Shown piece after piece: positions 8,808 through 16,438 of a stretch of DNA of 62,310 nt. A program made the translations under genes and the position numbers. The notes under the pieces were generated by a model. That model searched no databases and was not told the origin of the DNA. It saw only the letters and a list, made by a program, of their open reading frames with translations. The stretch spans positions 1-62,310 of the IMG/VR virus record IMGVR_UViG_3300033148_005414; one strand, 5' to 3'. Positions within the stretch are counted from its first letter, which is position 1, and every line of letters starts with the position of its first letter. This DNA is from a virus.

Positions 8808-9214
8808 CACCCTAATTCCACATGCGCCATATCCCACCCATAAGGGATACCGTTTATTGTTTTATTTGATGACCACAATCCACCCCATTCCAACTTATGC
8901 CCTAATATTGAAGCAGCCTGTAAGAATGCTGCAGCTACCATTGCTAAATGATCATGCTGCCAACTCGCTCCACCAACATAAGCGTAAAAATCTAACGCGT
9001 CACCTGATTGATGGTTGGATAAATGATTAACTCCATCAGCTTTAGATTTTCCGTCAGCGTATAATTTGGCTTGGTCTTCTACTGTGCGTACTCCACCGTA
9101 TTCAGGAATACCGAAGTCAACCTTTGAAATCTTAATAGCTAGATTAGCAATCTGGATTAAACAAGGATTTACGCCTATCATTCTGCTTCTTGATGTTGCG
9201 CTTAATTTAAACAT
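8807..9214 (-). CDS. Endolysin, M15 D-Ala/L-Ala-D-Glu peptidase family
   Basis: 135 residues. It shows the peptidase M15 (VanY/T5-type) zinc motifs: SNHQSGDALD (SxHxxGxAxD, His and Asp ligands) near residues 65-74 and WDMAHVEL at the C-terminus with the third His. The family cleaves peptide cross-links in peptidoglycan at the end of infection. No signal peptide is visible, so export would depend on the holin. It starts 7 bases inside the preceding gene. Confidence 0.88.
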   Translation of the reverse strand: MFKLSATSRSRMIGVNPCLIQIANLAIKISKVDFGIPEYGGVRTVEDQAKLYADGKSKADGVNHLSNHQSGDALDFYAYVGGASWQHDHLAMVAAAFLQAASILGHKLEWGGLWSSNKTINGIPYGWDMAHVELG

Positions 9215-9413
9215 GCTTTTCTTTTACTCCTGCCCAAAACCATCTTCCATGTTCAGAATGTAAAGGTTCTGGGTCTGTAATTAATATCGGTTTTTCACCA
9301 GTGCAGCCCGTTAGTATTTCACTTATATTATCAGGAATGTAAGTATCCCCTTTCTCTTTATTATGTAGCGCGGCACATAATATAGCCCCGTTCTTTCTAA
9401 CTCTTAACGCCAT
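9207..9413 (-). CDS. Hypothetical protein
   Basis: 68 residues (MALRVRKNGAILCAALHNKE), with a basic N-terminus and acidic middle. It overlaps the endolysin start by 8 bases. Similar short proteins occur beside phage lysis genes, but I cannot assign a function. Confidence 0.6.
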   Translation of the reverse strand: MALRVRKNGAILCAALHNKEKGDTYIPDNISEILTGCTGEKPILITDPEPLHSEHGRWFWAGVKEKHV

Positions 9414-9501
9414 TATTTTCTCACTTTATAATTTGGTGGGTTCACACGCTTACCGGGCTTGACGAACAGCTCCTCCTCATAAGCATGGATCCCATTGATA
9501 G

Positions 9502-9741
9502 TTAATCTTCCTGATCTGTGATAATTCCTGCCATTTTGGCTTGAATTAGCCTTTGTTTCTCAAACTCAAGCATCCAAAGCGCATCCTTATAAACCATATT
9601 CCCAGCTTGAGAATATTGGTTGCCATCGAGATCCCTGTAAATAATAAAGACCTCGCTAATATCATCGACATCTTCTAATAAATTAGCTAACGCTGCAGCT
9701 GGCGACCAACCTGTATTTGGTAAAGACTCAATCTTTGCCAT
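9502..9741 (-). CDS. Hypothetical acidic protein
   Basis: 79 residues (MAKIESLPNTGWSPAAALAN) with a DVDDISEVFIIYRDLDGN core, likely a compact alpha/beta fold. The start codon shares one base with the stop of the next upstream small gene (TAATG). Function unknown. Confidence 0.6.
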   Translation of the reverse strand: MAKIESLPNTGWSPAAALANLLEDVDDISEVFIIYRDLDGNQYSQAGNMVYKDALWMLEFEKQRLIQAKMAGIITDQED

Positions 9742-9899
9742 TATTTTTTATTCTGCTTTAATGGACCTTTGAGGGTTTTATCGTTAATCATACAGATCCG
9801 GCGATAATGTCCTTCTGGCACCTCAAAATGTTTATTTTTGCCTGTTATTGTACGAACTTCCCCGCCACGACGGACGCATTTTAAAAAAGATTTACTCAT
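9741..9899 (-). CDS. Small basic protein, 52 residues
   Basis: A short gene with ATG at 9899 and TAA at 9741-9743, reading MSKSFLKCVRRGGEVRTITG onward. It overlaps the HNH gene stop by 4 bases and the next gene start by one base, so it fits precisely into the operon. Rich in Lys and Arg. Function unknown. Confidence 0.65.
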   Translation of the reverse strand: MSKSFLKCVRRGGEVRTITGKNKHFEVPEGHYRRICMINDKTLKGPLKQNKK

Positions 9900-10336
9900 T
9901 TGAAATTTTCCATAGCATATAAGTCGCTCATTTTAGCATGTAAACCTAGATGGTATCCTGTTTTACAAATAAGTAGATTTTGATTTCGATTGTCCAAAGG
10001 GTTGCAATTAATGTGATGGACACATTCGCCCTTCTTTAGTTTTCGGCCTAAAACCTTTTCCGCTTTTATTACATGCTCGGCGCGTAGGACCCCATCGTCA
10101 TCCCTAACATAATTATGTGAATAGCGAGAGCCATCATATTTAACTCGCTTATAAGTATGGATAAAAGAATAATCTTCTGGTTTATTGTTTCTTCTTGGTT
10201 TATTTTTATATGCTTGAGCCATGCAATCTTTGCTGCAGTATTTATCTCTTCCATCCTTTTCTCTCGAAGGAACAACATAAATTTCTTTTTCGCAGGCTCC
10301 GCAAGGAATCATTCTTCCAATCTTTTTCCTTCCCAT
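9896..10336 (-). CDS. HNH homing endonuclease
   Basis: 146 residues. It has an N-terminal zinc knuckle (CGACEKEIYV...KYCSKDCM) and a C-terminal HNH core (GECVHHINCNPLDNRNQNLLIC) followed by HLGLH. The layout matches free-standing phage HNH endonucleases that mobilise themselves into neighbouring genes. It lies between the small terminase and lysis genes. Confidence 0.85.
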   Translation of the reverse strand: MGRKKIGRMIPCGACEKEIYVVPSREKDGRDKYCSKDCMAQAYKNKPRRNNKPEDYSFIHTYKRVKYDGSRYSHNYVRDDDGVLRAEHVIKAEKVLGRKLKKGECVHHINCNPLDNRNQNLLICKTGYHLGLHAKMSDLYAMENFK

Positions 10337-10337
10337 T

Positions 10338-10673
10338 TTATTTTCCTATTCCGGGCCAATGCCCTGTTGTTATTAATGTCCAGACTGCAGCAACCACTAA
10401 ACCAAAAGCTATTATCCATTTTGCCGCGACCCCTATCCACCCGAGTACGCGAAAAAATCCTTTAGCGGAGCGAAATATAGCCAGCATTTCGGTGAAATCA
10501 ATAATAAACTGATCCCAGTCGCTTTTCATCTCAGCCACAACCCCCTGATGATCACCAAGCTCTCCTCGGAGTGCTTCTATCTGCATTCCCACTTCAGTTT
10601 CACATTTTTGCAGTTTCTTCATAACGCTCTCCGGAGTATGCTTCCTGCGCTCAGGCTCTTGGCCGCTAGTCAT
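10338..10673 (-). CDS. Membrane protein with N-terminal coiled coil
   Basis: 111 residues. A helical charged region (about 10-60) is followed by a strongly hydrophobic helix (about 78-104, AAKWIIAFGLVVAAVWTLITTG) and a short tail. It overlaps the TerS stop by 8 bases. The topology could fit a second holin or pinholin partner, but there is no specific evidence. Confidence 0.6.
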   Translation of the reverse strand: MTSGQEPERRKHTPESVMKKLQKCETEVGMQIEALRGELGDHQGVVAEMKSDWDQFIIDFTEMLAIFRSAKGFFRVLGWIGVAAKWIIAFGLVVAAVWTLITTGHWPGIGK

Positions 10674-11262
10674 GATTTAATTCCTTTGGTGGGTTAATGA
10701 CTTTTTCAGGAGGGGTGCTTGGCCCACCCATATCAAAGTTAAAATTAACAACCTGTATATCTATTTCTTTTTTCTCAACCCACATTCCAAGCTCATGGAA
10801 TTTACCAAGCTGAGTCAAAGCTTGGTTCGCCGCCTTTAAATCGGTGCTTTTGCCTTTATGTTTAATAACAGTGCCTTCGTGAAGACCAACAACCATTTCT
10901 TGTTCGACACGACCTAGCCCCATCTCTTTTACTTCAATTAAGTCAAGGAGGATGCTTTCTTGGGTAAGTTTAACAACTTTTTCTAATGCGCGGGTACGGA
11001 AATATAGATAGCGACGGACCTTAGCTCGCTTAAAAAAGCGAGTGGTCCCAGTCGCTTTTGAGGAAACTGTTCTTGGTTTGTAGATTTTAGCGAAGGCAGA
11101 GGTTTGATCCATAAAGCACTCACCAAGGTATTCATCGCAGACTTGCTTTTCTTTTGGTTTAAGCCACCAAGAGGAGTCCATTGGCTCAATAAACTCAGGA
11201 AAAGGGTGCTCCTGAACCATAAGCTCGGTATCGCCAAAAACTGGGACTACTAAATCAACCAT
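10666..11262 (-). CDS. Terminase small subunit
   Basis: 198 residues. The central part matches the terminase small-subunit family: KEKQVCDEYLGECFMDQTSAFAKIYKP, then a helix-turn-helix-like stretch and a VRRYLYFRTRALEK helix. It ends with a flexible Pro-rich tail (GGPSTPPEKVINPP) likely contacting TerL. It recognises phage DNA for packaging. TerL lies 5 kb further along the same transcript, with lysis and nuclease genes between. Confidence 0.78.
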   Translation of the reverse strand: MVDLVVPVFGDTELMVQEHPFPEFIEPMDSSWWLKPKEKQVCDEYLGECFMDQTSAFAKIYKPRTVSSKATGTTRFFKRAKVRRYLYFRTRALEKVVKLTQESILLDLIEVKEMGLGRVEQEMVVGLHEGTVIKHKGKSTDLKAANQALTQLGKFHELGMWVEKKEIDIQVVNFNFDMGGPSTPPEKVINPPKELNHD

Positions 11263-11297
11263 GTTAATCGTGCTCTAAAATTAGTTATTAATTATGC

Positions 11298-11546
11298 TTA
11301 TTGCATCATTGATGGCTGCTTATGCTCAACTAGAAAATCAACCTCAATAAAACCTTCCGTTGTCTCTTTGCTTATAGGTTGAATAGCGCCTTGAATTATT
11401 TTCACCATATCAAGTGGTGGTTGTTTGTCAATAAATAAAATAGGAGGAGCTTGCATTAATGACATAAAATGAAGGGCAAGTTTAATCAGTGCATGATCCA
11501 TATTGTCAGCTTCAAACGCTACTTCGCTATCAAGAGTAAACTTCAT
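11298..11546 (-). CDS. Hypothetical protein
   Basis: 82 residues from ATG 11546, which overlaps the upstream stop (ATGA) and has GGAG five bases before it. Begins MKFTLDSEVAFEADNMDHAL. Alternating strands and helices, no motif recognised. Confidence 0.6.
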   Translation of the reverse strand: MKFTLDSEVAFEADNMDHALIKLALHFMSLMQAPPILFIDKQPPLDMVKIIQGAIQPISKETTEGFIEVDFLVEHKQPSMMQ

Positions 11547-11806
11547 ACAAACTCCATTAATGACCACTCATTTATGTCTAATGGTAGCCTAGTTGCTCCT
11601 GCTTTGCGAAATTCTATTTGCATCTGCCGCCAGTTTCCAATTTCTTTATTGTATGGCATTGTTACTACAATATAATTATACCCACGCAAACCTTCTAATT
11701 TTTTTGGATCGGTTGCATGAATAAAGCGATCTGGCAATATACCTTTATCTTTGCAGTAATTAATTAAATGCTGATATTCAGCTGCGATAGCTATGATTTT
11801 TTGCAT
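11543..11806 (-). CDS. Hypothetical protein
   Basis: 87 residues beginning MQKIIAIAAEYQHLINYCKD, with a Rossmann-like alternation (YNYIVVTMPYNKEIGNW). It overlaps both neighbours by a few bases, so it is translationally coupled. No family identified with confidence. Confidence 0.6.
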   Translation of the reverse strand: MQKIIAIAAEYQHLINYCKDKGILPDRFIHATDPKKLEGLRGYNYIVVTMPYNKEIGNWRQMQIEFRKAGATRLPLDINEWSLMEFV

Positions 11807-11991
11807 TGGTTTTCCAGCCCTCTTAATTCCATCATGCGATCAGTAGCCAGTTCATCAAGAAAACCAATAAAAGCGATTAGTTCTTTTTTATTCATTTCGC
11901 TGACTGGCATACCATGAAGCTTGCACTTTAACCCCATATTATAAAGCTTAGTTAGTTCGGCTTCTGCAGTGGATTCTTTAGTCCTCGCCAT
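11791..11991 (-). CDS. Hypothetical helical protein
   Basis: 66 residues from ATG 11991 (MARTKESTAEAELTKLYNMG), with AGGGTGA upstream. Mainly helical and charged. Overlaps the next gene by 16 bases. Function unknown. Confidence 0.55.
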   Translation of the reverse strand: MARTKESTAEAELTKLYNMGLKCKLHGMPVSEMNKKELIAFIGFLDELATDRMMELRGLENQCKKS

Positions 11992-12184
11992 AATCACCCT
12001 GCTTTTTGATTTTCTTATATAGCCCTTTTCTGGAGTTTGGGTCGTGGCGAACAGTCATATGAGTGACATGCTGGCCAGAATTACCAACTTCCTTAATAGT
12101 CTGTTTTCCTTGCATTAAAACGTCACTTTGCGTGTTTTGACGCAATGAACGTCTTAAAGCCTTCAATTTTTGTGCTTTACCCAT
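11978..12184 (-). CDS. Hypothetical basic protein
   Basis: 68 residues, strongly basic (MGKAQKLKALRRSLRQNTQS), probably disordered or nucleic-acid binding. Its start overlaps the APS-kinase-like gene stop. Function unknown. Confidence 0.55.
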   Translation of the reverse strand: MGKAQKLKALRRSLRQNTQSDVLMQGKQTIKEVGNSGQHVTHMTVRHDPNSRKGLYKKIKKQGDYGED

Positions 12185-12620
12185 TATTCCCCATATTGAC
12201 TCTTATGATTTTAGCCCACTTTATCGCATCTTTGGTATTAATTATAAGAGTGCACTTGTCCGGCTTTTCAAAAATTCGATCAGTATCTAAATACTTTGAG
12301 CTATTTTCAGTATTCATCCATATAGTTAAAAAATCATCCCATTGTCTTTTTGCTCCACGCTGAAACGCAGATCGAGTATTATTAGTGGGGCAAATAAAAT
12401 CAACAACAACATTATTAAGCCTCACCATCCTATTGGCTAACATCCCCATTCGGTATGCTTGCTCTACTCTGGATCCCCTACTAAAATCTAGATCGGTATT
12501 TACATATTCTCGAACCTTGTCAGCGTTTAAGTGTGTTGCGTTAATCTGTTTTGCCAACTCTAATGCCAATGAGGTTTTCCCTGAGCCGGATAACCCGAAA
12601 ATAAGAATTATCTTATTCAT
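12177..12620 (-). CDS. P-loop kinase resembling adenylyl-sulfate (APS) kinase
   Basis: 147 residues from ATG 12620; a longer TTG start at 12632 is possible. Walker A is GLSGSGKT near residue 9. It then follows the CysC pattern: LNADKVREYVNTDLDFSR, then QAYRMGMLANRM and VVVDFICPTNNTR. CysC makes PAPS from APS and ATP. The bacterial enzyme is about 200 residues and has a DPKGLY lid stretch that I do not see here, so the substrate is not certain. The adjacent sulfotransferase, whose family uses PAPS, supports an APS kinase role. Confidence 0.72.
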   Translation of the reverse strand: MNKIILIFGLSGSGKTSLALELAKQINATHLNADKVREYVNTDLDFSRGSRVEQAYRMGMLANRMVRLNNVVVDFICPTNNTRSAFQRGAKRQWDDFLTIWMNTENSSKYLDTDRIFEKPDKCTLIINTKDAIKWAKIIRVNMGNNG

Positions 12621-13344
12621 ATGTATATTCAAAATGCTCGATGAGGCTTTTGTCTTTTTCTGCCACTAAATTGATTAACTCGTCATCATAGTAGTCCCTG
12701 TAATCACCCCTGTCTGATGTGTTTTCTTTTGGCATAGTTAGTAATTTATTTATCTGTGAGTCATCCAAAGTCACGTATTTAGACAATATTCTTACCAAGT
12801 CACTATTAAGATTTTCTGCCCTGCCCCACGTTATTTCTTCTTTATATGGCGCTATAGTATTAACCCGCTTAGAGTAAAAACCATCCTTATTGTTAATTAC
12901 AGCATCAATATCCCCCACACGATGACCTCTCCGCGTGTTCATATATATATCTTTAAGAAATAATTGTTTTATTTCTTCCCCCATTTTCACATCTATATCG
13001 AGTAAATTGATAATAGTTTCCTTGAAGCCCAGCGTATTGTGGTTCGACACTATATCGTAAAAGGAAAATATCTTTGGATCACCCTGATGTTGTGCATCAA
13101 TATAGCTGCGCTTTTGAAAGTGATACCATGAGACATACCAGTCCCAAGGATTTCTAATAAAGGCGAATTTAGGGGTATTTTTAAATTTAAGACCAATTTC
13201 CTTTAAAGGTTTATGGTGAATAGTATTATGTTCGGGTATTTTTAATAGATTTGTCTCACCTAATATGCGTTGAAGCGCATGAACTATACATCTGCCACCA
13301 GTTTTAGGTACGTGCAAAAAGACAAAAGAATCAGTCACAAACAT
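12613..13344 (-). CDS. Sulfotransferase family protein
   Basis: 243 residues. The N-terminal FLHVPKTGG matches the phosphosulfate-binding loop of PAPS-dependent sulfotransferases, and FAFIRNPWDWYVSWYHF near residue 60 matches the 3'-phosphate-binding RxPxxWxxS segment. The enzyme would transfer sulfate to an unknown acceptor such as a cell-envelope sugar or a virion or DNA component. It overlaps the APS-kinase-like gene by 8 bases, so both are coupled. Confidence 0.8.
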   Translation of the reverse strand: MFVTDSFVFLHVPKTGGRCIVHALQRILGETNLLKIPEHNTIHHKPLKEIGLKFKNTPKFAFIRNPWDWYVSWYHFQKRSYIDAQHQGDPKIFSFYDIVSNHNTLGFKETIINLLDIDVKMGEEIKQLFLKDIYMNTRRGHRVGDIDAVINNKDGFYSKRVNTIAPYKEEITWGRAENLNSDLVRILSKYVTLDDSQINKLLTMPKENTSDRGDYRDYYDDELINLVAEKDKSLIEHFEYTYE

Positions 13345-13353
13345 TATTTGGCC

Positions 13354-13569
13354 CTAACCAAGTAAAAAGCCCCATTCAAACACTCGCCAGATGGTTGTGC
13401 CGAAGACAGTTAATAAAACGATAACGAAACAAAAGGCTTTTACTTTCTCTCCGTCGGTTTCAACATAATGCCAAGTAAAATAATCATCCATCATTACGAG
13501 AAAGATTAAAATTACTGAAACTATTGAGATTAAGGTCGCAACCCATTGAACAAAAATACCATCAACCAT
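13354..13569 (-). CDS. Two-helix membrane protein
   Basis: 71 residues with two hydrophobic segments (about 5-26 and 46-63) joined by a charged loop. It lies directly upstream of the sulfotransferase in the same operon and shares a base with the preceding gene. Role unknown; another holin or superinfection protein is possible. Confidence 0.6.
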   Translation of the reverse strand: MVDGIFVQWVATLISIVSVILIFLVMMDDYFTWHYVETDGEKVKAFCFVIVLLTVFGTTIWRVFEWGFLLG

Positions 13570-13904
13570 TATTGGCTCTCCTTTTTAATTTTTTCTTTAA
13601 ATACGAGTGCTCTCATATCTTTAAGGTGGTTTTGCAGTGCGGCAAAAGCGCCTGCACTGCCTGTTCCTTCTGTCGGACGTAGGCCACACCGCCATAATTC
13701 ATCCATTAGATTTTGGGCTTCTTGTATGGAGATCCGTATTATCGGTTCAGTGATAACCGTTCCCGGCTCATAAGCTTTAAATGTTAGTGGTTGAGCAATC
13801 GAGGACCCAACTCCGGTGATGACCTGCCTGCAATACAGTGAGATTCCTTCGGCCCAGTCCTCACGCCTAGCCATAAATTCAAATGGCCTTATGTCCCCAT
13901 CCAT
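13569..13904 (-). CDS. Conserved-type phage protein
   Basis: 111 residues. The C-terminal half (QEAQNLMDELWRCGLRPTEG then GSAGAFAALQNHLKDMRALV) is a pattern I recognise from small proteins common in phages of Gram-negative bacteria. No catalytic residues are known to me. Abuts both neighbours. Confidence 0.65.
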   Translation of the reverse strand: MDGDIRPFEFMARREDWAEGISLYCRQVITGVGSSIAQPLTFKAYEPGTVITEPIIRISIQEAQNLMDELWRCGLRPTEGTGSAGAFAALQNHLKDMRALVFKEKIKKESQ

Positions 13905-14200
13905 TAGGTTTCACTTCCTTCATTTTCAGTTAAAAGAACATAACCTTCGTCAAAAGGTCTGGCTGGGGAGTAAGACATGTATCCGTCGTCATACAGCACC
14001 AGAAAACCACCTTTATCGGGCATATGTTGGCGATTCCAATCAGCCGACATACGAGTTTTGTACTTTTCACCGTTAGGTCCCACCATTTCAAGGTCTAAAA
14101 CCCCGTCAACATGGGTTAATAATGTGGTGATTTTTGCTGCAGAAACACATTTAATGCAGCGATAACGCGGCATTTTGTGTTTTAACTCTTTAATTTCCAT
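13904..14200 (-). CDS. Hypothetical protein
   Basis: 98 residues from ATG 14200, chosen for its GAGGAG site seven bases upstream. Begins MEIKELKHKMPRYRCIKCVS. One CxxC pair only. Later part is strand-rich with Gly and Tyr. Function unknown. Confidence 0.55.
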   Translation of the reverse strand: MEIKELKHKMPRYRCIKCVSAAKITTLLTHVDGVLDLEMVGPNGEKYKTRMSADWNRQHMPDKGGFLVLYDDGYMSYSPARPFDEGYVLLTENEGSET

Positions 14201-14225
14201 AACTCTCCTCTCTCTAAAGAATTTT

Positions 14226-14537
14226 TTAAATTGATGTGGATAAGCGAATGTACGGCTTATTATTGTCTTGAAGCCACTTTTCACGCTGCCATTCCGCAAC
14301 AGCTCGGCCAACCATGCCGTGTTTATTCACGACACCGTGGTTTCCACGCTCAATAGCACGACGAATTTTTGAACCGGAGGGGTTTTGCCTTTGAGCGCGA
14401 CCATAATAGCTGCGAAAATGCTTAGATTGGTTGTGTTGTTTTACTTGTTTGTGGCCAGATGGGCCGAAAACTGCATTTATTGCAGTTGCAATGCTGGCCA
14501 TAAAAGATGATTTAATGCCTTTACTTGTTTTGAACAT
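14226..14537 (-). CDS. Small basic protein
   Basis: 103 residues from ATG 14537, preceded by GAGGAGAG. Very rich in Arg, Lys, His, Gln and Asn (MFKTSKGIKSSFMASIATAI onward). It looks like a nucleic-acid-binding or internal protein. It is the first gene after a good minus-strand promoter. Confidence 0.6.
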   Translation of the reverse strand: MFKTSKGIKSSFMASIATAINAVFGPSGHKQVKQHNQSKHFRSYYGRAQRQNPSGSKIRRAIERGNHGVVNKHGMVGRAVAEWQREKWLQDNNKPYIRLSTSI

Positions 14538-14643
14538 TCCTCTCTCCTCGTTAAAAAGGACCGGCCAGACTACTCTGCAATGAGTATCACTGGCAGTAGT
14601 ATTCAACTAGCGGCCAACACCTAACTACTCTTTTAAAAATTTT

Positions 14644-14672
14644 ATTTTATACCTTACTCGTTAAATTGTAAA
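14644..14672 (-). promoter_or_regulatory. Sigma70-type promoter with inverted repeat
   Basis: On the minus strand, TTTACA (14672-14667) is followed after exactly 17 bases by TAAAAT (14649-14644), five of six matches at each box. The inverted repeat CTCGTTA (14657-14663) and TAACGAG (14675-14681) straddles the -35 region and could be an operator. It would drive the 14537 gene and those downstream. Confidence 0.55.
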
Positions 14673-14673
14673 G

Positions 14674-14946
14674 CTAACGAGAGGACTTTAATGTATCCTG
14701 ACTCCCTTCAAGATCAAGCGTTTCGTGGGAGCTTTGCCCTGTCTGGGGAGGATTCCCGCCACGAGTCGTATTTAGGCCACCATCACTTATAACTCGCTCA
14801 AGAGCTGACCGTTTATGACGACGTTCTTTTTTTAATTTACCAGACACACTGCCTTCCCCGGCCAGCTCATCTGCTTTACGGGCAATGCTGCGACGTTGTT
14901 TGGATTGCTCGGATTCTTCACCATAAATATTTCTTGCGCCAGCCAT
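14674..14946 (-). CDS. Hypothetical disordered protein
   Basis: 90 residues, highly charged and low in hydrophobic residues (MAGARNIYGEESEQSKQRRS), with a GGLNTTRGGNPPQTG stretch. Probably intrinsically disordered. Preceded by a GGAG site. Function unknown. Confidence 0.55.
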   Translation of the reverse strand: MAGARNIYGEESEQSKQRRSIARKADELAGEGSVSGKLKKERRHKRSALERVISDGGLNTTRGGNPPQTGQSSHETLDLEGSQDTLKSSR

Positions 14947-14966
14947 GTTATTTCTCCTTTTCTGCT

Positions 14967-15374
14967 TTATTTGTACAAAAAAAACGGATGAACGTAAAAA
15001 TAACCCGGCATCCCGATTTTCAGTTTCTTCTCATTCAATAACTCAATAAATCTTGTTTGCTGTTCTTCTGAAAAATGTTGGAAGTAAAATTTATCCATTG
15101 AGGTTTCTTTTGTAACCCAATGGGTGCAATCCTCTGGCCCGGTACAAGAAGAATCGGGTGGGCAAGCACGGTAAGACTGTTTAAATTCTTCGCCACCATT
15201 ATTCCGTAGATAAATTTTATACGATTTATCAGTTGGTCCAACTTCAACTGTCCCCGCTTCAAGACGCTCCATCAGGGTGTCTGGATTAAAACTACCACAT
15301 TTACCGCAGATGGCAGCGTCACCAAAAATAGTGAATTTATAGTTTGGGTGTCCACACTTGTCACAAATCTTCAT
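14967..15374 (-). CDS. Zinc-ribbon protein
   Basis: 135 residues from the ATG at 15374 (MKICDKCGHP); a longer reading from 15392 exists and neither start has a clear Shine-Dalgarno. The N-terminus has CDKCG and CGKCG, 18 residues apart, a typical zinc ribbon. A middle CPPDSSCTGPEDC cluster adds three Cys. It is the first gene of the minus-strand late transcript, facing the control region with Fur-like boxes. Confidence 0.65.
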   Translation of the reverse strand: MKICDKCGHPNYKFTIFGDAAICGKCGSFNPDTLMERLEAGTVEVGPTDKSYKIYLRNNGGEEFKQSYRACPPDSSCTGPEDCTHWVTKETSMDKFYFQHFSEEQQTRFIELLNEKKLKIGMPGYFYVHPFFLYK

Positions 15375-15447
15375 ACATATTAAATATAGCAAAAAAAGTC
15401 ACTATAGCGAAATATAAAATATTTTTTGGGAAGACCTTAATGCGACT

Positions 15448-15466
15448 GAGAATGATTCTTATTCAT
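15448..15466. promoter_or_regulatory. Fur-like box 1
   Basis: TGAGAATGATTCTTA is a 7-1-7 inverted repeat with one mismatch to a perfect TGAGAAT/ATTCTCA pair, the arrangement of Fur boxes. It lies about 75 bases upstream of the start of the minus-strand gene at 15374. Confidence 0.5.
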
Positions 15467-15470
15467 TAAT

Positions 15471-15488
15471 GGGAATGATTCTTATTTA
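15471..15488. promoter_or_regulatory. Fur-like box 2
   Basis: GAATGATTCTTATT repeats the core of box 1 exactly, 23 bases further on. Two near-identical boxes in tandem about two helical turns apart suggest cooperative binding by a Fur-type repressor. Confidence 0.45.
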
Positions 15489-15662
15489 AAAATATATATT
15501 GAAAGGGGTAAGACGGGAGTGTGAGGTGCCTATTGGGGATGCCCAAGTGACATGCGGCCATGTTCTTGCCCCCACCCCCACTCTTTTTTACTGTGAGATT
15601 TTGGGACTCCTATCACTTTTCTTTATCTCCTCATAAATTCCACTGATGCTGGCCATCAAGCC

Positions 15663-15681
15663 GGTATACCTTTGGTATACC
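15663..15681. promoter_or_regulatory. Doubled GGTATACC palindrome
   Basis: The 8-base palindrome GGTATACC occurs at 15663-15670 and 15674-15681, an 11-base period, so both copies face the same side of the helix. This is operator-like. The cognate protein is unknown. Confidence 0.45.
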
Positions 15682-15884
15682 TCACGTCTTCTCATGCCTT
15701 TGTTATAACCCGTATATTCCGGCACTTTTGAGCCGCAGTGTGCTGTAAGTCTGTGTTTCGTGTCCCTTCCGTCTACTTATGGGAGCAAATCCAGCCTGAT
15801 TTGATGATGTATCAATAAAACTAATGAGCTCATAAACACAAACGATTGGCACTTTGAGGAGTTCTCCCCTATTGTCTAATCATA

Positions 15885-15906
15885 CCGACGCGCATTCTGG
15901 TGTTGG
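15885..15906 (+). other. Leader hairpin
   Basis: CCGACGC pairs with GTGTTGG (two G-U pairs) around a loop containing ATTCTG. A close relative with the same loop core lies upstream of the DUF932-like gene at 20292-20313. Confidence 0.4.
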
Positions 15907-16034
15907 TTACTGGAACGGCTCAGTATAATCAGTCGGGATGTGGAGAAGTCCAGCATAGCACTGGAATGAAAGCATCGATAAACCAGAGCGCTTTCACCTG
16001 AGAACGCTCTGCTTTATTAACTGGAGTAAACATC

Positions 16035-16172
16035 ATGCTTAATACTAAGAATCTGGGCTATCTGGCGCAGTTAAAGCGCTTGGCAGCTATGTCTAACCCT
16101 AAACGTGAGGTAAACCATCATGAAACTAAGAAAACTAGCAAACAACGTGACAGTGATAGAAACGGACGCTAA
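16035..16172 (+). CDS. Small basic protein, 45 residues
   Basis: ATG at 16035 with TGGAG nine bases upstream. Reads MLNTKNLGYLAQLKRLAAMS and ends in a Lys/Arg-rich tail. It overlaps the next gene by 53 bases in another frame, so it may be a leader peptide or a false gene. The Shine-Dalgarno and position after the control region favour expression. Confidence 0.4.
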   Translation: MLNTKNLGYLAQLKRLAAMSNPKREVNHHETKKTSKQRDSDRNGR

Positions 16173-16359
16173 AAGCATCTTGATAAGCTATGAAACGCCA
16201 GTAGCAGTGCTTTATCACGGCAATGGCAAGTATGTGAAGACTGAGAAAAAATGGTCTGCCACTACCAGTAAGCACATAAATGCGTGGTTAGGCGGCGCTG
16301 AGGCTAAATTAGAGCCACAATCGTACTTTGATGATATTTTAAATACTGCAAATCTTTAA
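16120..16359 (+). CDS. Conserved-type phage/plasmid small protein
   Basis: 79 residues (MKLRKLANNVTVIETDAKSI) with a later EKKWSATTSKHINAWL segment, a pattern I recognise from short proteins widely found in phages and plasmids of proteobacteria. GAGG precedes the ATG. Function unknown. Confidence 0.7.
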   Translation: MKLRKLANNVTVIETDAKSILISYETPVAVLYHGNGKYVKTEKKWSATTSKHINAWLGGAEAKLEPQSYFDDILNTANL

Positions 16360-16438
16360 TATCCCACGCGCACGAGGAATTTTCCGTGAAAGGCGGGCTT
16401 TCCCCCAAATAAATCGTTATTCCTAAACGATAATCTAA

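Larger units (their letters stand above)
15393..16034. other. Divergent control region
   Basis: About 640 bases with no convincing gene between the minus- and plus-strand operons. It holds two Fur-like boxes, a doubled GGTATACC palindrome, several hairpins, and a TATAAT at 15924-15929 with a weak TTGGTT at 15903-15908 (spacer only 15). A C-rich run (15569-15583) and a purine-rich run lie between. It is the best candidate for the main early promoters; no repeat array of origin type was seen. Confidence 0.55.

Noticed and set aside
15393-16034. CRISPR-like or iteron array in the control region
   Set aside because: Only two Fur-like boxes and one doubled palindrome repeat; there are no regularly spaced units.
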